In this document: positions 8,710-16,967 of the stretch, one piece after another
Layout: each line of letters starts with the position of its first letter
Position numbering within the stretch: position 1 is the first letter of the stretch
NCBI GenBank assembly: GCA_903877165.1
Contig: CAIRCU010000023.1
Coordinates: 1-49,194 of the forward strand
Reading direction: 5' to 3'
Length of the DNA: 49,194 nt
DNA from: Methanobacteriota archaeon
GTDB taxonomy: Archaea; Thermoplasmatota; E2; DHVEG-1
Notes under the pieces: generated by a model
Seen by the model: the letters and a program-made list of their open reading frames with translations, nothing else
Told to the model about the DNA's origin: nothing
Databases searched by the model: none
Made by a program: the position numbers and the translations under genes

Positions 8710-8871
8710 TCATCGTTTCAGGGTGAGTTTTCCTGTTTTATACGGGCGTCGTTTCTTGAGATCGTCTCGGCATTCGAAGTCTAACCCGTAGCCGTACGAC
8801 GATGGGACCATGAAGATGTCCGGGCTGTCCCAGTCGAACTCGCGGCCGCATTTTCTGCAGAGGACTTGCAT
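8710..8871 (-). CDS. Small Cys-containing protein, 53 residues, possible zinc knuckle
   Basis: I read this gene directly on the minus strand. ATG at 8871 is preceded by a strong Shine-Dalgarno (GAGGAGGAAACCACG, then ATG) and the frame runs 53 codons to TGA. The product starts MQVLCRKCGREFDW, has a third Cys at position 34 (FECRDD), and ends in a basic tail (KKRRPYKTGKLTLKR). C5-x2-C8 looks like half a zinc ribbon; with only three Cys, the fourth ligand could be another residue or come from a dimer. It lies 20 bases after arsC on the same strand, so it is likely the last gene of the pst-phoU-arsC transcript. Its stop is three bases from the convergent scpB stop. I do not recognise a family. 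Confidence 0.7.
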   Translation of the reverse strand: MQVLCRKCGREFDWDSPDIFMVPSSYGYGLDFECRDDLKKRRPYKTGKLTLKR

Positions 8872-8891
8872 CGTGGTTTCCTCCTCGAATA

Positions 8892-9317
8892 TTAATCATT
8901 TTTTAGTGAGTCTGTACCGAAGGTCTGGATGATCCAGTTTTTGATAGCTTCCCTGGATTTACGGAATTCTTGGAGGGTTTGCTCAGGTGTCCCTTGGAAT
9001 GTCCCCGGGTCGTAGAAGGGTTGGTGAAGGACGGTCTTCCCCGGGAAATAGGGGCAGGCTTCCCTGGCGTCGTCGCAGACGATGACGACAACGTCGAAGG
9101 ACTTTCCGCGGAACTCGTCCACGGTTTTCGACCGGTGCTTGGAGATGTCGATGCCTATCTCTTTAAGGACGTGCATGGCTGTCCTATCGACGTCGGTCTT
9201 CACAGTGCCGGCGCTGTAGGCCTGGTAGCGGTCGCCATACAGGGCGTTGAGCAGTCCTTCCGCCATTTGGCTTCGGACCGCGTTATGCGTGCAGATGAAC
9301 AGCACGGTCTTTTTCAT
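8892..9317 (-). CDS. arsC: Arsenate reductase-like protein (low-molecular-weight phosphatase fold)
   Basis: The 141-residue protein has the phosphatase-fold active-site loop CTHNAVRS (Cys9 to Arg15) and the general-acid Asp in FYDPG (Asp103). It also has two further cysteines, Cys81 and Cys88 ([14 protein letters not shown]), in the place of the redox relay of thioredoxin-coupled ArsC. That triple-Cys set favours arsenate reductase over plain tyrosine phosphatase. The reaction would be arsenate to arsenite. Its start overlaps the phoU stop by four bases (ATGA), so it is translated with the phosphate operon. Arsenate enters cells through phosphate transporters, which gives the location sense. 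No arsenite exporter (ArsB or Acr3) is in the window, so a phosphatase role in phosphate signalling remains possible. Confidence 0.85.
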   Translation of the reverse strand: MKKTVLFICTHNAVRSQMAEGLLNALYGDRYQAYSAGTVKTDVDRTAMHVLKEIGIDISKHRSKTVDEFRGKSFDVVVIVCDDAREACPYFPGKTVLHQPFYDPGTFQGTPEQTLQEFRKSREAIKNWIIQTFGTDSLKND

Positions 9318-9964
9318 TTTATTTGGACCCGGTTTCCGCTCACCATATAGATGATTTCTTCAGCCATGTCGCAGGCGTGGTCGCCGCAGCGTTCAAGATA
9401 GCGGGCGACGAGGATGTAATGCGTGCACATCGTGATGTTCTGCGGGTTCTCGATCATGTACGAGAGGCATTCCCGGAAGATGGAGTATCGGAGGGCGTCA
9501 ACGTCGTTGTCTCGTTCATTGAAATTCTTCAGCTTGTCGATGTTACAGGTCTGGAACGCCTCCAACGCGTCGTGGATCATGGAGCAGACGAGGCTGTTCA
9601 TATGAGGCAGGCTGACGATTTTTTTGATGTGGGGGCCGGGGGCGATCTCCTGAGCGACTTTCGCGATGTCCTTACCGTAGCGGCCAATCCGATTCAGTGC
9701 GGTAATCATTTTAAGCACGCACGCAATCGTGCGCATATCCACGGCCATGGGCTGGTACAGGGCGATGAGACGGAGGGCCTCTTCCTCCAGTTTGATGTTT
9801 TGGGCAGCGAGTTCTATTTTTCGTGCTTGCACTCCTTCCGCCTTGGGTACATCGAGGTCTTTGAGTGACTCCACCGCTTCGCAGAGCATGCCAGTGGATA
9901 GCTCCCCCATCTTCAGGACGTTTGTTTTCAGGTTTTCTAGTTCCTTGTGGAATATCTCAGCCAT
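9314..9964 (-). CDS. phoU: Phosphate transport regulator PhoU
   Basis: The 216-residue protein is a two-repeat, all-helical PhoU. Each half has the metal-binding E/DxxxD-type motifs; visible blocks include [15 protein letters not shown] and [17 protein letters not shown]. PhoU damps Pst-dependent phosphate uptake and signals phosphate sufficiency. In archaea, without a PhoR-PhoB pair, it probably acts directly on PstB or with the AbrB-PhoU protein encoded at 13940. ATG start with GGAGAG upstream, 11 bases after pstB; it overlaps arsC by four bases. Confidence 0.95.
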   Translation of the reverse strand: MAEIFHKELENLKTNVLKMGELSTGMLCEAVESLKDLDVPKAEGVQARKIELAAQNIKLEEEALRLIALYQPMAVDMRTIACVLKMITALNRIGRYGKDIAKVAQEIAPGPHIKKIVSLPHMNSLVCSMIHDALEAFQTCNIDKLKNFNERDNDVDALRYSIFRECLSYMIENPQNITMCTHYILVARYLERCGDHACDMAEEIIYMVSGNRVQIK

Positions 9965-9975
9965 GTCTTCTCTCC

Positions 9976-10734
<759 letters not shown>

Positions 10735-10749
10735 TGTGTGTCTCACCGC

Positions 10750-12030
10750 TCAGAATTCGACTCGGTATTTTTCACGCAGGATTATGGCGAAGGCATTCAT
10801 CCCCAGGACTATACCGATGAGCAGAAGGGCGGTGGCCCAGGCGTTCTGTTCGACGGGATAGGCTCCGATGTATTTAGAGATGACGTAGAGGTGGTAGGAG
10901 AGGGATTGCACAGGGCTGAAGAGGGATGAGGGAAGCGGGGATCTGAAGATGGACGCGGTGAAGATGATGGGTGCTGTTTCGCCTGCGGCTCTTCCCAATC
11001 CGAGGACGCCGCCGGTAATGATGCCGGGGAGGGAGGGGGGTAGTACGGTGCGGCGGATGGTCTGCCATTTCGTTGCGCCGAGTGCGTACGATCCTTCTCT
11101 GATGCTGTGTGGGATGCAGAGGAGTGCTTCCTCCGAGGATCGGATGATGATTGGTAGGGTCATGAAGCTCATGATGAGGATGCCGCTGAGGATGGAGATG
11201 CCGAAGATGGGGACGAAGACGGCGAAACCGAAGAGGCCGAAGACGATGGAGGGGATGCCTTGGAGGATGTCGGCGGCGATGCGGATGGCGCGGACGAGGG
11301 GTCCGGCCGTGGCGTATTCGATGAGGTAGACGGCGCTGGCGACTCCGAGGGGGATGGCGATGATGGCGGTTCCGGCGACGATGAGGAGAGTGCCGATGAT
11401 GGCGTGGTTGACTCCTCCGAGCTCGCCGTGTTTGATGACGTCTTGGGTGAGGAAGTCCCAGGTGATGCCTCCGGCGCCGTTGACGACGATGTTGCCGATG
11501 ATGACGATGAGGGGGTAGATGATGAGGATGACGGCGAAGGTGAGGAGGAAGTACGCGGAGAGTTCGTTTGCTCTTGGGGAGAAGTTATAGATGGGCTTGA
11601 GGGCGAGAGAGGCTCCGATGATGCCCATGACCGTGAGCAGCATGGCGATGGCGAGGAACTTGAGGATTGAGGCGGTAAACTGGAACTGTTGTAGGCCATA
11701 GGCGGGCGGTAAGAGCGGTGCTGCATAGGCGCAGAGGATGAGGAGGATGGTGAAGGCGAGTAGGCCGAGTGCCGCTCGTCGTTTTCTCTGGATCGCAAGA
11801 GAGTGATAAAGGAGGATGATGAAGAGGATGGCGAAGATTGTGAAGAGGAGCCGGACGCCTGTGTCTCCGACGTAGAAGGAGAAGGCGGCGGAGAAGAAAC
11901 CGAGCAGGGCGATGGCGACGGAGTAGGTGAATGTGGCAGTGCAGAGGAGGTTTTTGGGGGTGGTGTTATGTCTGCTGAAGATTCGTTTCAGATGGGCGGG
12001 GAGGCTGCGGAGGTGTCGGGTGGGTGTCGT
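10750..12030 (-). CDS. pstA: Phosphate ABC transporter permease PstA with extended N-terminus, probable ACG start
   Basis: The C-terminal ~295 residues are standard PstA. They have six membrane helices and the transporter loop EGSYALGATKWQTIRRTVLP, which contacts PstB. The first in-frame ATG (11643) falls inside a hydrophobic helix. The frame stays open for 129 more codons upstream and encodes roughly four extra membrane helices, for example VAIALLGFFSAAFSFYV and LLFTIFAILFIILLY. No ATG, GTG or TTG occurs in that stretch. At its upstream edge, ACG at 12030-12028 lies 8 bases after GAGGAGG, four bases beyond the pstC stop. I take this as the start, giving 426 residues. Long N-terminal extensions are known in some archaeal PstA proteins. 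The permease call is sure; the start is inferred. Confidence 0.9.
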   Translation of the reverse strand, partial: TTPTRHLRSLPAHLKRIFSRHNTTPKNLLCTATFTYSVAIALLGFFSAAFSFYVGDTGVRLLFTIFAILFIILLYHSLAIQRKRRAALGLLAFTILLILCAYAAPLLPPAYGLQQFQFTASILKFLAIAMLLTVMGIIGASLALKPIYNFSPRANELSAYFLLTFAVILIIYPLIVIIGNIVVNGAGGITWDFLTQDVIKHGELGGVNHAIIGTLLIVAGTAIIAIPLGVASAVYLIEYATAGPLVRAIRIAADILQGIPSIVFGLFGFAVFVPIFGISILSGILIMSFMTLPIIIRSSEEALLCIPHSIREGSYALGATKWQTIRRTVLPPSLPGIITGGVLGLGRAAGETAPIIFTASIFRSPLPSSLFSPVQSLSYHLYVISKYIGAYPVEQNAWATALLLIGIVLGMNAFAIILREKYRVEF

Positions 12031-12045
12031 GGGGTTATCCTCCTC
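12028..12045 (-). promoter_or_regulatory. Shine-Dalgarno GAGGAGG and ACG start codon of pstA
   Basis: Read on the minus strand, the last codons of pstC form GAGGAGG, followed by A, the TAA stop, CCCC and ACG. The spacing from GGAGG to ACG is 8 bases, ideal for initiation. The pstA frame begins exactly at this codon and has no standard start codon for the next 129 codons. This is the second such arrangement in the window, after the beta-propeller gene at 1115. Confidence 0.6.
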
Positions 12046-12919
12046 TGAATTTCTTTTGGACGTGTTCTTTGAGGATGTTGGAGGCGATGCTCATGATGGC
12101 GACGATGACGAAGAGGACGACTGCGCTGGCGAACAGGGCGCTGGTCTGCAGGCCTGATGATTCTCCCATTTCGGTGACGATGAAGGAGGTGACGGTGGTA
12201 ACGTGGCTGTCGAAAATGTTCCAGGGCGGGATGGGGATGTTGATGATGTTGCCGAGGACGAGGGAGACGGCCATGGTTTCTCCGACGGCTCGGCCGATGC
12301 CGAGGATGACGGCTGCGGAGATGCCTGAGATAGAGGTGGGGAGGATGACTTTCTTAATGGTCTGCCATTTGGTGGCGCCGAGGGCGAGGGACGCCTCTTT
12401 CATTTCTCTAGGGACTGCCTTCATGGCGTCGTCGGAGATGCTGACGATGATGGGGACGGCCATGATGCCGAGGATGAGGGATCCGGCGAGGTAGGAGAAC
12501 CCGGTGGGCATCATGAAGGAGATTCGGAGGTAGCTGAGGAGGAGAACGATGCCGATGAAACCGTAGACGATGGAGGGGATGCCGGCGAGGAGTTCGATGA
12601 TGGGTTTGAGGATGATTCTGAGGCGTTCCGGGGCGATCTCTGCGAGGAAGATGGCTCCTGCGATGCCGAGGGGGATGGCGAGGATCATAGCGCCGAGGGT
12701 GACGATGAGGGTACCGTAGATGGCTGCTCCAATCCCGTACTTTTGTTGTTCGTTGATCCATTGGGTGCTGAAGATGCCTAGGCCTTCGTGTTGGAACGCT
12801 GGTGCTGCCTGTTGGAAGAGGTAGAAGAAGATGAAGAGGATGATAATGATGGAGAGTGCTGCCGCTACAAAGAAGACGCCTTTGATTAGTTGTTCTTTGA
12901 TTTTACTTTGGAGCGGCAT
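12035..12919 (-). CDS. pstC: Phosphate ABC transporter permease PstC
   Basis: PstC is the partner of PstA in the membrane channel for phosphate. The 294 residues contain six predicted helices and the coupling loop KEASLALGATKWQTIKKVIL, close to that of PstA. Family blocks include IIELLAGIPSIVYGFIGI. ATG start at 12919, 13 bases after pstS, with only a weak Shine-Dalgarno. The last codons double as the ribosome binding site for pstA. The C-terminus ends in a basic KEHVQKKFRGG tail. Confidence 0.97.
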   Translation of the reverse strand: MPLQSKIKEQLIKGVFFVAAALSIIIILFIFFYLFQQAAPAFQHEGLGIFSTQWINEQQKYGIGAAIYGTLIVTLGAMILAIPLGIAGAIFLAEIAPERLRIILKPIIELLAGIPSIVYGFIGIVLLLSYLRISFMMPTGFSYLAGSLILGIMAVPIIVSISDDAMKAVPREMKEASLALGATKWQTIKKVILPTSISGISAAVILGIGRAVGETMAVSLVLGNIINIPIPPWNIFDSHVTTVTSFIVTEMGESSGLQTSALFASAVVLFVIVAIMSIASNILKEHVQKKFRGG

Positions 12920-12932
12920 TCTTCATTGCTCT

Positions 12933-13802
12933 TTAGAGAGGTACAAATTCTTCTTGTGCGACGATCTGCTGACCCGGGGGACTGAGGACGAAGTCGATGA
13001 ATATCTTGGCTGCACCTGTCGCTGGGCCTTTGGTGTACATGAAAAGTGCTCTGGATAAGGGGTAGGTGTTGTCTTTCACTGTTCTTATGTCGGGGTAGAT
13101 GCCGTTGATTCTCACGGCTGGGGTGGTGGTGTTGTCGACGAACCCAAGGCCGACGTAGCCGATGGAGTTGTCCTGGCCTACGACCGAGGATTTGACCTGG
13201 GCGTTCTCGCTGGCTGCTTTGTCGAGTTTTTGGGTTGTGGAATTCAGACCGAGCATATCGTTAATGCTGGTGTAGGTTCCTGATGAGCTGTCCCTGCCGA
13301 CGACGAATATAGCCTCGTCTGGTCCTCCGACCTGTTTCCAGTTGTTGATGGTGTTGTTGTAGATGCCTTTGAGTTGGCTTTTCGAGAGGTTGGTGACCCC
13401 TGCGTCGTAGACGGCTTTGCTGACGATGATCGCGATGCCGTCGAGCGCGATTTTAGTTTGGACGAGGTCGGTGAGGTTGACGCCGGTGATGCCGGTGAAG
13501 TCGCTTTGTTTCGCTGCGCGGGATGCGTCGCCGATTGTGTAGGTGCCTTGCGCGACTCCTTTGATACCGACAGCTGAGCCGCCTCCGTAGACTTGGACGG
13601 TGACGTTGGAGTACTGGGCCATGAAGGCTTGGGCGCAGGCGTCTGCGATAGGTTGGACCGTGGTCGAGCCGCCGCAGGAAATCGTAGTTTTACTTGCGTT
13701 TTGCGTGCATCCACTCAGGAGTAAAGTGGCTATAAGGCAGACGAGAAGTGGGATCGCCAGCATCTTGGTTTTTCCTTTTTCGTACTTTATGGATATCACC
13801 AT
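12933..13802 (-). CDS. pstS: Phosphate-binding lipoprotein PstS
   Basis: PstS captures phosphate outside the cell and hands it to PstCA. The 289-residue product has a lipoprotein-type signal, LLVCLIATLLLSGC, with the lipobox Cys anchoring it to the membrane. Mature-chain blocks typical of phosphate-binding proteins follow: GGSTTVQPIADACAQAF, GGGSAVGIKGVAQGTY, and VVGRDSSSGTY. I start at ATG 13802, not the ATG at 13763. A TATA box centred about 25 bases before 13802 predicts a leaderless transcript beginning at that ATG; the n-region is then basic (KYEKGKTK). It is the first gene of the pst operon. Confidence 0.95.
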   Translation of the reverse strand: MVISIKYEKGKTKMLAIPLLVCLIATLLLSGCTQNASKTTISCGGSTTVQPIADACAQAFMAQYSNVTVQVYGGGSAVGIKGVAQGTYTIGDASRAAKQSDFTGITGVNLTDLVQTKIALDGIAIIVSKAVYDAGVTNLSKSQLKGIYNNTINNWKQVGGPDEAIFVVGRDSSSGTYTSINDMLGLNSTTQKLDKAASENAQVKSSVVGQDNSIGYVGLGFVDNTTTPAVRINGIYPDIRTVKDNTYPLSRALFMYTKGPATGAAKIFIDFVLSPPGQQIVAQEEFVPL

Positions 13803-13821
13803 AATCGTTGAAACAAAAACG

Positions 13822-13832
13822 AAATATATACT
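13822..13832 (-). promoter_or_regulatory. TATA box of the pst operon
   Basis: On the minus strand AGTATATATTT is centred about 25 bases before the ATG at 13802. This predicts a leaderless pstS transcript. It shares a 137-base divergent promoter region with the AbrB-PhoU gene. Confidence 0.6.
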
Positions 13833-13840
13833 TTTTCACC

Positions 13841-13861
13841 ATATACTATATTGGTATATAT
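13841..13861. promoter_or_regulatory. Inverted repeat in the pstS / AbrB-PhoU divergent promoter
   Basis: ATATAC (13841-13846) and GTATAT (13854-13859) form a perfect 6-base dyad with a 7-base spacer. The right arm is part of a TATA-like element, GGTATATATA (13853-13861 region), suited to the rightward gene. The dyad sits between the two promoters. It may be an operator, for example for the AbrB-PhoU protein itself; AT-rich chance symmetry is also possible. Confidence 0.35.
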
Positions 13862-13939
13862 AGACCTATTAATTCTCAATAAACCTATAGAAATCCTTAT
13901 CAATCACTGCATTCTATCATTTTACCTAGAGTGACGACT

Positions 13940-14950
13940 ATGGAAATACGGCGTGTCCAAATGACCGGAGGCTCCTCATATATTGTTACACTCCCCAAAC
14001 ACTGGATCCAATCACTCGGCATCCAGAAAAACGACCCTTTACACATCCACGTACAGTCCGATGGCTCCCTGCTCCTGACACCACGCGTCATCCAAGACCA
14101 TGAGCAACGGAATATAGAATTCGACACCCGGACCATCCAGAAGCCCACGTACCTCCTCCAGCGGCTCATCGGCGCCTACATCGCCGGCTATACGACATTG
14201 AAGATCACCTCGCCTTCTAGAATCACCGTCCAAGACCGCAACATCATCAGGTCATTCACGCAGCTCGCCATCGGCCCCGAGGTCGTCGAGGAGACCGACA
14301 CCTCGGTGACCCTCAAAGACCTCCTCAACCCCATCGAGATGCCCTTGGACCGGACCATCAAACGCATGCACATCATCGTCAAAGGGATGCTCGAGGACGC
14401 GATGCGGGCGCTGGAAACACGAGACCCCCTCCTTGCGGACGACGTCCAGTCACGAGACAACGACGTCGACCGCCTCCACTGGCTCGTCGCACGGCAATAC
14501 AACATCCTGCTCCACAACGTCAACCTCGCCGAAAAAATGAACATGACGATAGGGATGGCCTCCACCTGCTTTTTCATCGGCCGCATCATCGAGCGGATCG
14601 GCGACCATGCCGTCAAAATCACCCAAAACGTCCCCCGGCTCATCGACACGAACACCGACCAGAAGATCATCAACCAGCTGCTCAACGCAAACACGCTGGC
14701 ACTAGACATCTTCAACAAGAGCATCAGCGCCTTCTTCAAGAAAGACATCGGCGCCTCACACGAAACTATCGACACCGTCAAGAACCTTGAAACCCTCTGC
14801 GAAGAAATCAACGCTCTTGTCCCTAAACAAAAAGGAAGCATCGCCCTAAGCGTCGGCTATGTCGTCGAAAGCACACGACGCATCGGGGAATACGCCGAGG
14901 ACATCTCCGAAAACGTCATCAACTACCTTGTCGCCGAGCACCACGAGTAA
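13940..14950 (+). CDS. AbrB-domain PhoU family phosphate regulator
   Basis: Residues 1-49 are a SpoVT/AbrB-type DNA-binding hairpin (MEIRRVQMTGGSSYIVTLPK and on). The remaining ~285 residues hold two PhoU helical repeats, including RDNDVDRLHWLVARQYN and RIIERIGDHAVKITQNV. Such fusions are typical of archaea and are thought to regulate phosphate genes, taking the place of PhoB. It is transcribed away from pstS and lies upstream of DUF47-pit, so both transport systems are candidate targets. I choose ATG 13940 because family members begin exactly with this MEIRxVQxTGGSS motif. A GTG three codons upstream is an alternative. Product 336 residues. Confidence 0.9.
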   Translation: MEIRRVQMTGGSSYIVTLPKHWIQSLGIQKNDPLHIHVQSDGSLLLTPRVIQDHEQRNIEFDTRTIQKPTYLLQRLIGAYIAGYTTLKITSPSRITVQDRNIIRSFTQLAIGPEVVEETDTSVTLKDLLNPIEMPLDRTIKRMHIIVKGMLEDAMRALETRDPLLADDVQSRDNDVDRLHWLVARQYNILLHNVNLAEKMNMTIGMASTCFFIGRIIERIGDHAVKITQNVPRLIDTNTDQKIINQLLNANTLALDIFNKSISAFFKKDIGASHETIDTVKNLETLCEEINALVPKQKGSIALSVGYVVESTRRIGEYAEDISENVINYLVAEHHE

Positions 14951-14958
14951 ATAAAAAA

Positions 14959-14978
14959 AAACCCGCGGGTTTATAATC
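14959..14978 (+). promoter_or_regulatory. 14-base perfect palindrome overlapping the DUF47-pit TATA box
   Basis: AAACCCGCGGGTTT (14959-14972) is perfectly self-complementary. It runs directly into TTATAATC (14971-14978), a TATA-like element that predicts a transcript start near 15001 for the DUF47-pit pair. The palindrome covers the position of the TFB-recognition (BRE) element. That is a classic operator position for an archaeal repressor. It also lies just after the AbrB-PhoU stop and could fold as a short terminator hairpin. Confidence 0.5.
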
Positions 14979-15041
14979 ACCTGGAAGATTCACTCCGTGG
15001 GGGCTTCGAAACGCGTAGAGCGCCAACAGGAGTGAGACGGC

Positions 15042-15671
15042 ATGGGTATCCTCTCATGGATAATACCACAGGAAAAGCACTTCTTCGACATGATCGAAAA
15101 GCAAAGTAGCAACGTCGTCGAAGGCGTCAACGCGCTTCTCGATATGCTTGAGAACTATGAAGACATCGAAGCAAAACGAGAGAATATCAAAAAAATAGAA
15201 AACAACGGCGACCGTATGGTCCACGATACCTTCGCGGAGCTCAACAAGACCTTCATCACCCCCATCGACCGCGAAGACATCTCCAAGCTCGTCAGCGCCC
15301 TGGACGACATCCTCGACAACCTCGAAGCAGTCTCCGAGCGCCTCGTCCTCTACGAAATCAAAAAACCACCCTTGTACATGATTGATTTTGCCAAAACCCT
15401 GCAAAAAGCCTCATTCAACGTCCACCGCGGGATCTCACTCCTCCGCGACCTCAAAGAAGCCAAGCAGATCCAAAACTACTGCAAAGAAATCAACACCCTC
15501 GAAAACGAAGGAGACATCCTCCTACGCAAAGCCACCGCGGAACTCTTCACCAGAAAAGACCCCGTCGAAATCATCAAGTTTAAAGAACTCTACGAAGACA
15601 TGGAGGCAGCAATCGACCGATGCGAAGATGTCGCGGACGTCGTCGGCGACATCCTAGTGAAATACACCTAA
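15042..15671 (+). CDS. DUF47 / PhoU-like protein
   Basis: The 209-residue helical protein belongs to the DUF47 (TIGR00153-like) branch of PhoU relatives. It opens with MGILSWIIPQEKHFFDMIEK and carries KIENNGDRMVHDTF and DRCEDVADVVGDILVKY, the family's metal-site blocks. Members are almost always encoded just before a PiT transporter, as here, and are thought to control its activity. ATG start with Shine-Dalgarno GGAGTGA 6 bases upstream. It lies 12 bases before pit, in one operon. Confidence 0.92.
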   Translation: MGILSWIIPQEKHFFDMIEKQSSNVVEGVNALLDMLENYEDIEAKRENIKKIENNGDRMVHDTFAELNKTFITPIDREDISKLVSALDDILDNLEAVSERLVLYEIKKPPLYMIDFAKTLQKASFNVHRGISLLRDLKEAKQIQNYCKEINTLENEGDILLRKATAELFTRKDPVEIIKFKELYEDMEAAIDRCEDVADVVGDILVKYT

Positions 15672-15683
15672 GAGACCGCAGGA

Positions 15684-16706
15684 ATGACTCCCTCACTGAT
15701 CCTCGTCATCATCATTATCTTCATCGCCTTGATCTTCGATTTTACCAACGGGTTCCATGACTCAGCCAACGCCATCGCCACCGTCGTCTCCACCAAGGTA
15801 CTGACGCCCCGACGCGCCGTAGCCTTCGCCGCATTCTTCAACTTCATCGCCGCCTTCACCTTCGGCACCGCCGTCGCCGCGACCATCAGCAATATTATTA
15901 AACTCGAGTACGTCGACGCAGAACTGGTCCCCCTCATCATCCTTGCTGGCCTCATCGGTGCCATCAGCTGGAATATCATCACCTGGCTTCTCGGACTGCC
16001 GACCTCATCCTCGCACGCGCTCATCGGCGGCGTCATGGGATCAGGCATCTCCGCAGCCGGACTCACCGCAATCAAATTCTCCACCGTGGAACTCGCGGCC
16101 ACGTTCATGATCGTTTCACCCCTGATTGGCATGCTGTTTGGCTTCCTCTTCATGGTCGCAATCCTCTGGATTTGTCGAAACACATCAAAAGATAAAGTCG
16201 ACCATCACTTCAAACGACTCCAGCTTATTTCCGCCGGAATCTACAGCTTCAGCCACGGGACCAACGATGCGCAGAAAACCATGGGCATCATCACCCCGCT
16301 GCTCTTCAGCATCGGGTACTTCAGCACCAGCGTGGACCCGACGAAACTGCCTGTCCCGTTCTGGGTCATCATCTCCGCTCATGCGGCCATTGCCTTAGGC
16401 ACGCTTGCCGGCGGCTGGCGGATCGTGAAGACCATGGGGCAACGGATTACCAAACTCCGCCCCGTCAATGGATTCGCCGCTGAGACCGCCGGCGCCGCGA
16501 CCATTATCGGGGCATCCATCGCCGGCATCCCGGTCAGCACCACGCACGTCATCTGCTCCTCGATTATGGGCGTCGGTGCCACCAAGCGGCTCAGCGCGGT
16601 ACGCTGGGGCATCGCCCGTAATATCGTCTGGGTCTGGATTCTAACCATCCCGATCAGTGCCCTGATTGGCTTCTCAGCGTTTTTCCTCATCCACCTCTTC
16701 CTCTAA
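15684..16706 (+). CDS. pit: Inorganic phosphate transporter, PiT family
   Basis: PiT proteins import phosphate driven by a cation gradient, with lower affinity than Pst. The 340-residue membrane protein has the two family signatures. These are GFHDSANAIATVVSTKVLTP near the N-terminus, and SHGTNDAQKTMGIITP in the second half. Each is paired with a re-entrant block: GLPTSSSHALIGGVMGSGI and GIPVSTTHVICSSIMGVGA. Around ten membrane segments are expected. The gene follows DUF47 with a 12-base gap. Cells often use Pit when phosphate is ample and Pst when it is scarce; both systems are together here. Confidence 0.96.
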   Translation: MTPSLILVIIIIFIALIFDFTNGFHDSANAIATVVSTKVLTPRRAVAFAAFFNFIAAFTFGTAVAATISNIIKLEYVDAELVPLIILAGLIGAISWNIITWLLGLPTSSSHALIGGVMGSGISAAGLTAIKFSTVELAATFMIVSPLIGMLFGFLFMVAILWICRNTSKDKVDHHFKRLQLISAGIYSFSHGTNDAQKTMGIITPLLFSIGYFSTSVDPTKLPVPFWVIISAHAAIALGTLAGGWRIVKTMGQRITKLRPVNGFAAETAGAATIIGASIAGIPVSTTHVICSSIMGVGATKRLSAVRWGIARNIVWVWILTIPISALIGFSAFFLIHLFL

Positions 16707-16785
16707 AAAAACGAGCCTAAGACGACCCAGCAAAGCCTTTTATCAACCATCCGAGTTACCTCGTCTGACCCGAGGAGGTGTACCA

Positions 16786-16857
16786 ATGAGGTTAATCAAC
16801 CAAAAACCACTTTCTATCACCATCTTCTCTCTACCAGAGCTGCAAATTGAGACCTGA
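16786..16857 (+). CDS. Possible 23-residue peptide with an ideal ribosome binding site
   Basis: ATG at 16786 is preceded by GAGGAGGTG with a 5-base gap, the best Shine-Dalgarno sequence in the window. A TATA-like CCTTTTATCA (16736-16745) predicts a transcript start near 16766. The frame runs 23 codons (MRLINQKPLSITIFSLPELQ and three more) to TGA. The peptide has no clear membrane segment or motif. A hairpin follows 17 bases after the stop. It could be a small functional protein or a leader peptide upstream of the padR operon. The signals are good; coding use is unproven. Confidence 0.45.
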   Translation: MRLINQKPLSITIFSLPELQIET

Positions 16858-16873
16858 AGTGGTCAAGCGTCGC

Positions 16874-16890
16874 ATAGCTCATCTAGCTAT
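16874..16890 (+). other. Short hairpin after the 23-codon ORF
   Basis: ATAGCT (16874-16879), loop CATCT, and AGCTAT (16885-16890) form a perfect 6-base stem in the 320-base gap between pit and padR. There is no T-run after it. It may be chance or part of a leader RNA. Between here and the padR operator the only other element I see is a TATA-like ATCATATAAATC near 16936-16947. Confidence 0.3.
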
Positions 16891-16967
16891 CCAGCACGAG
16901 AAAAACGCGCTATCAAGTATCTGATGACGCAGGGGATCATATAAATCGTGCAGGGTGAAGTATATAT

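Noticed and set aside
11169-11798. 209-codon Ser/Pro-rich minus-strand frame overlapping pstA
   Set aside because: It is a +1 reading of pstA; the true frame has PstA family motifs and membrane helices.
11260-12048. Acidic plus-strand open frames opposite pstA (runs of Asp and Glu)
   Set aside because: They are the complement of hydrophobic membrane-helix codons (GAG/GAT runs opposite CTC/ATC).
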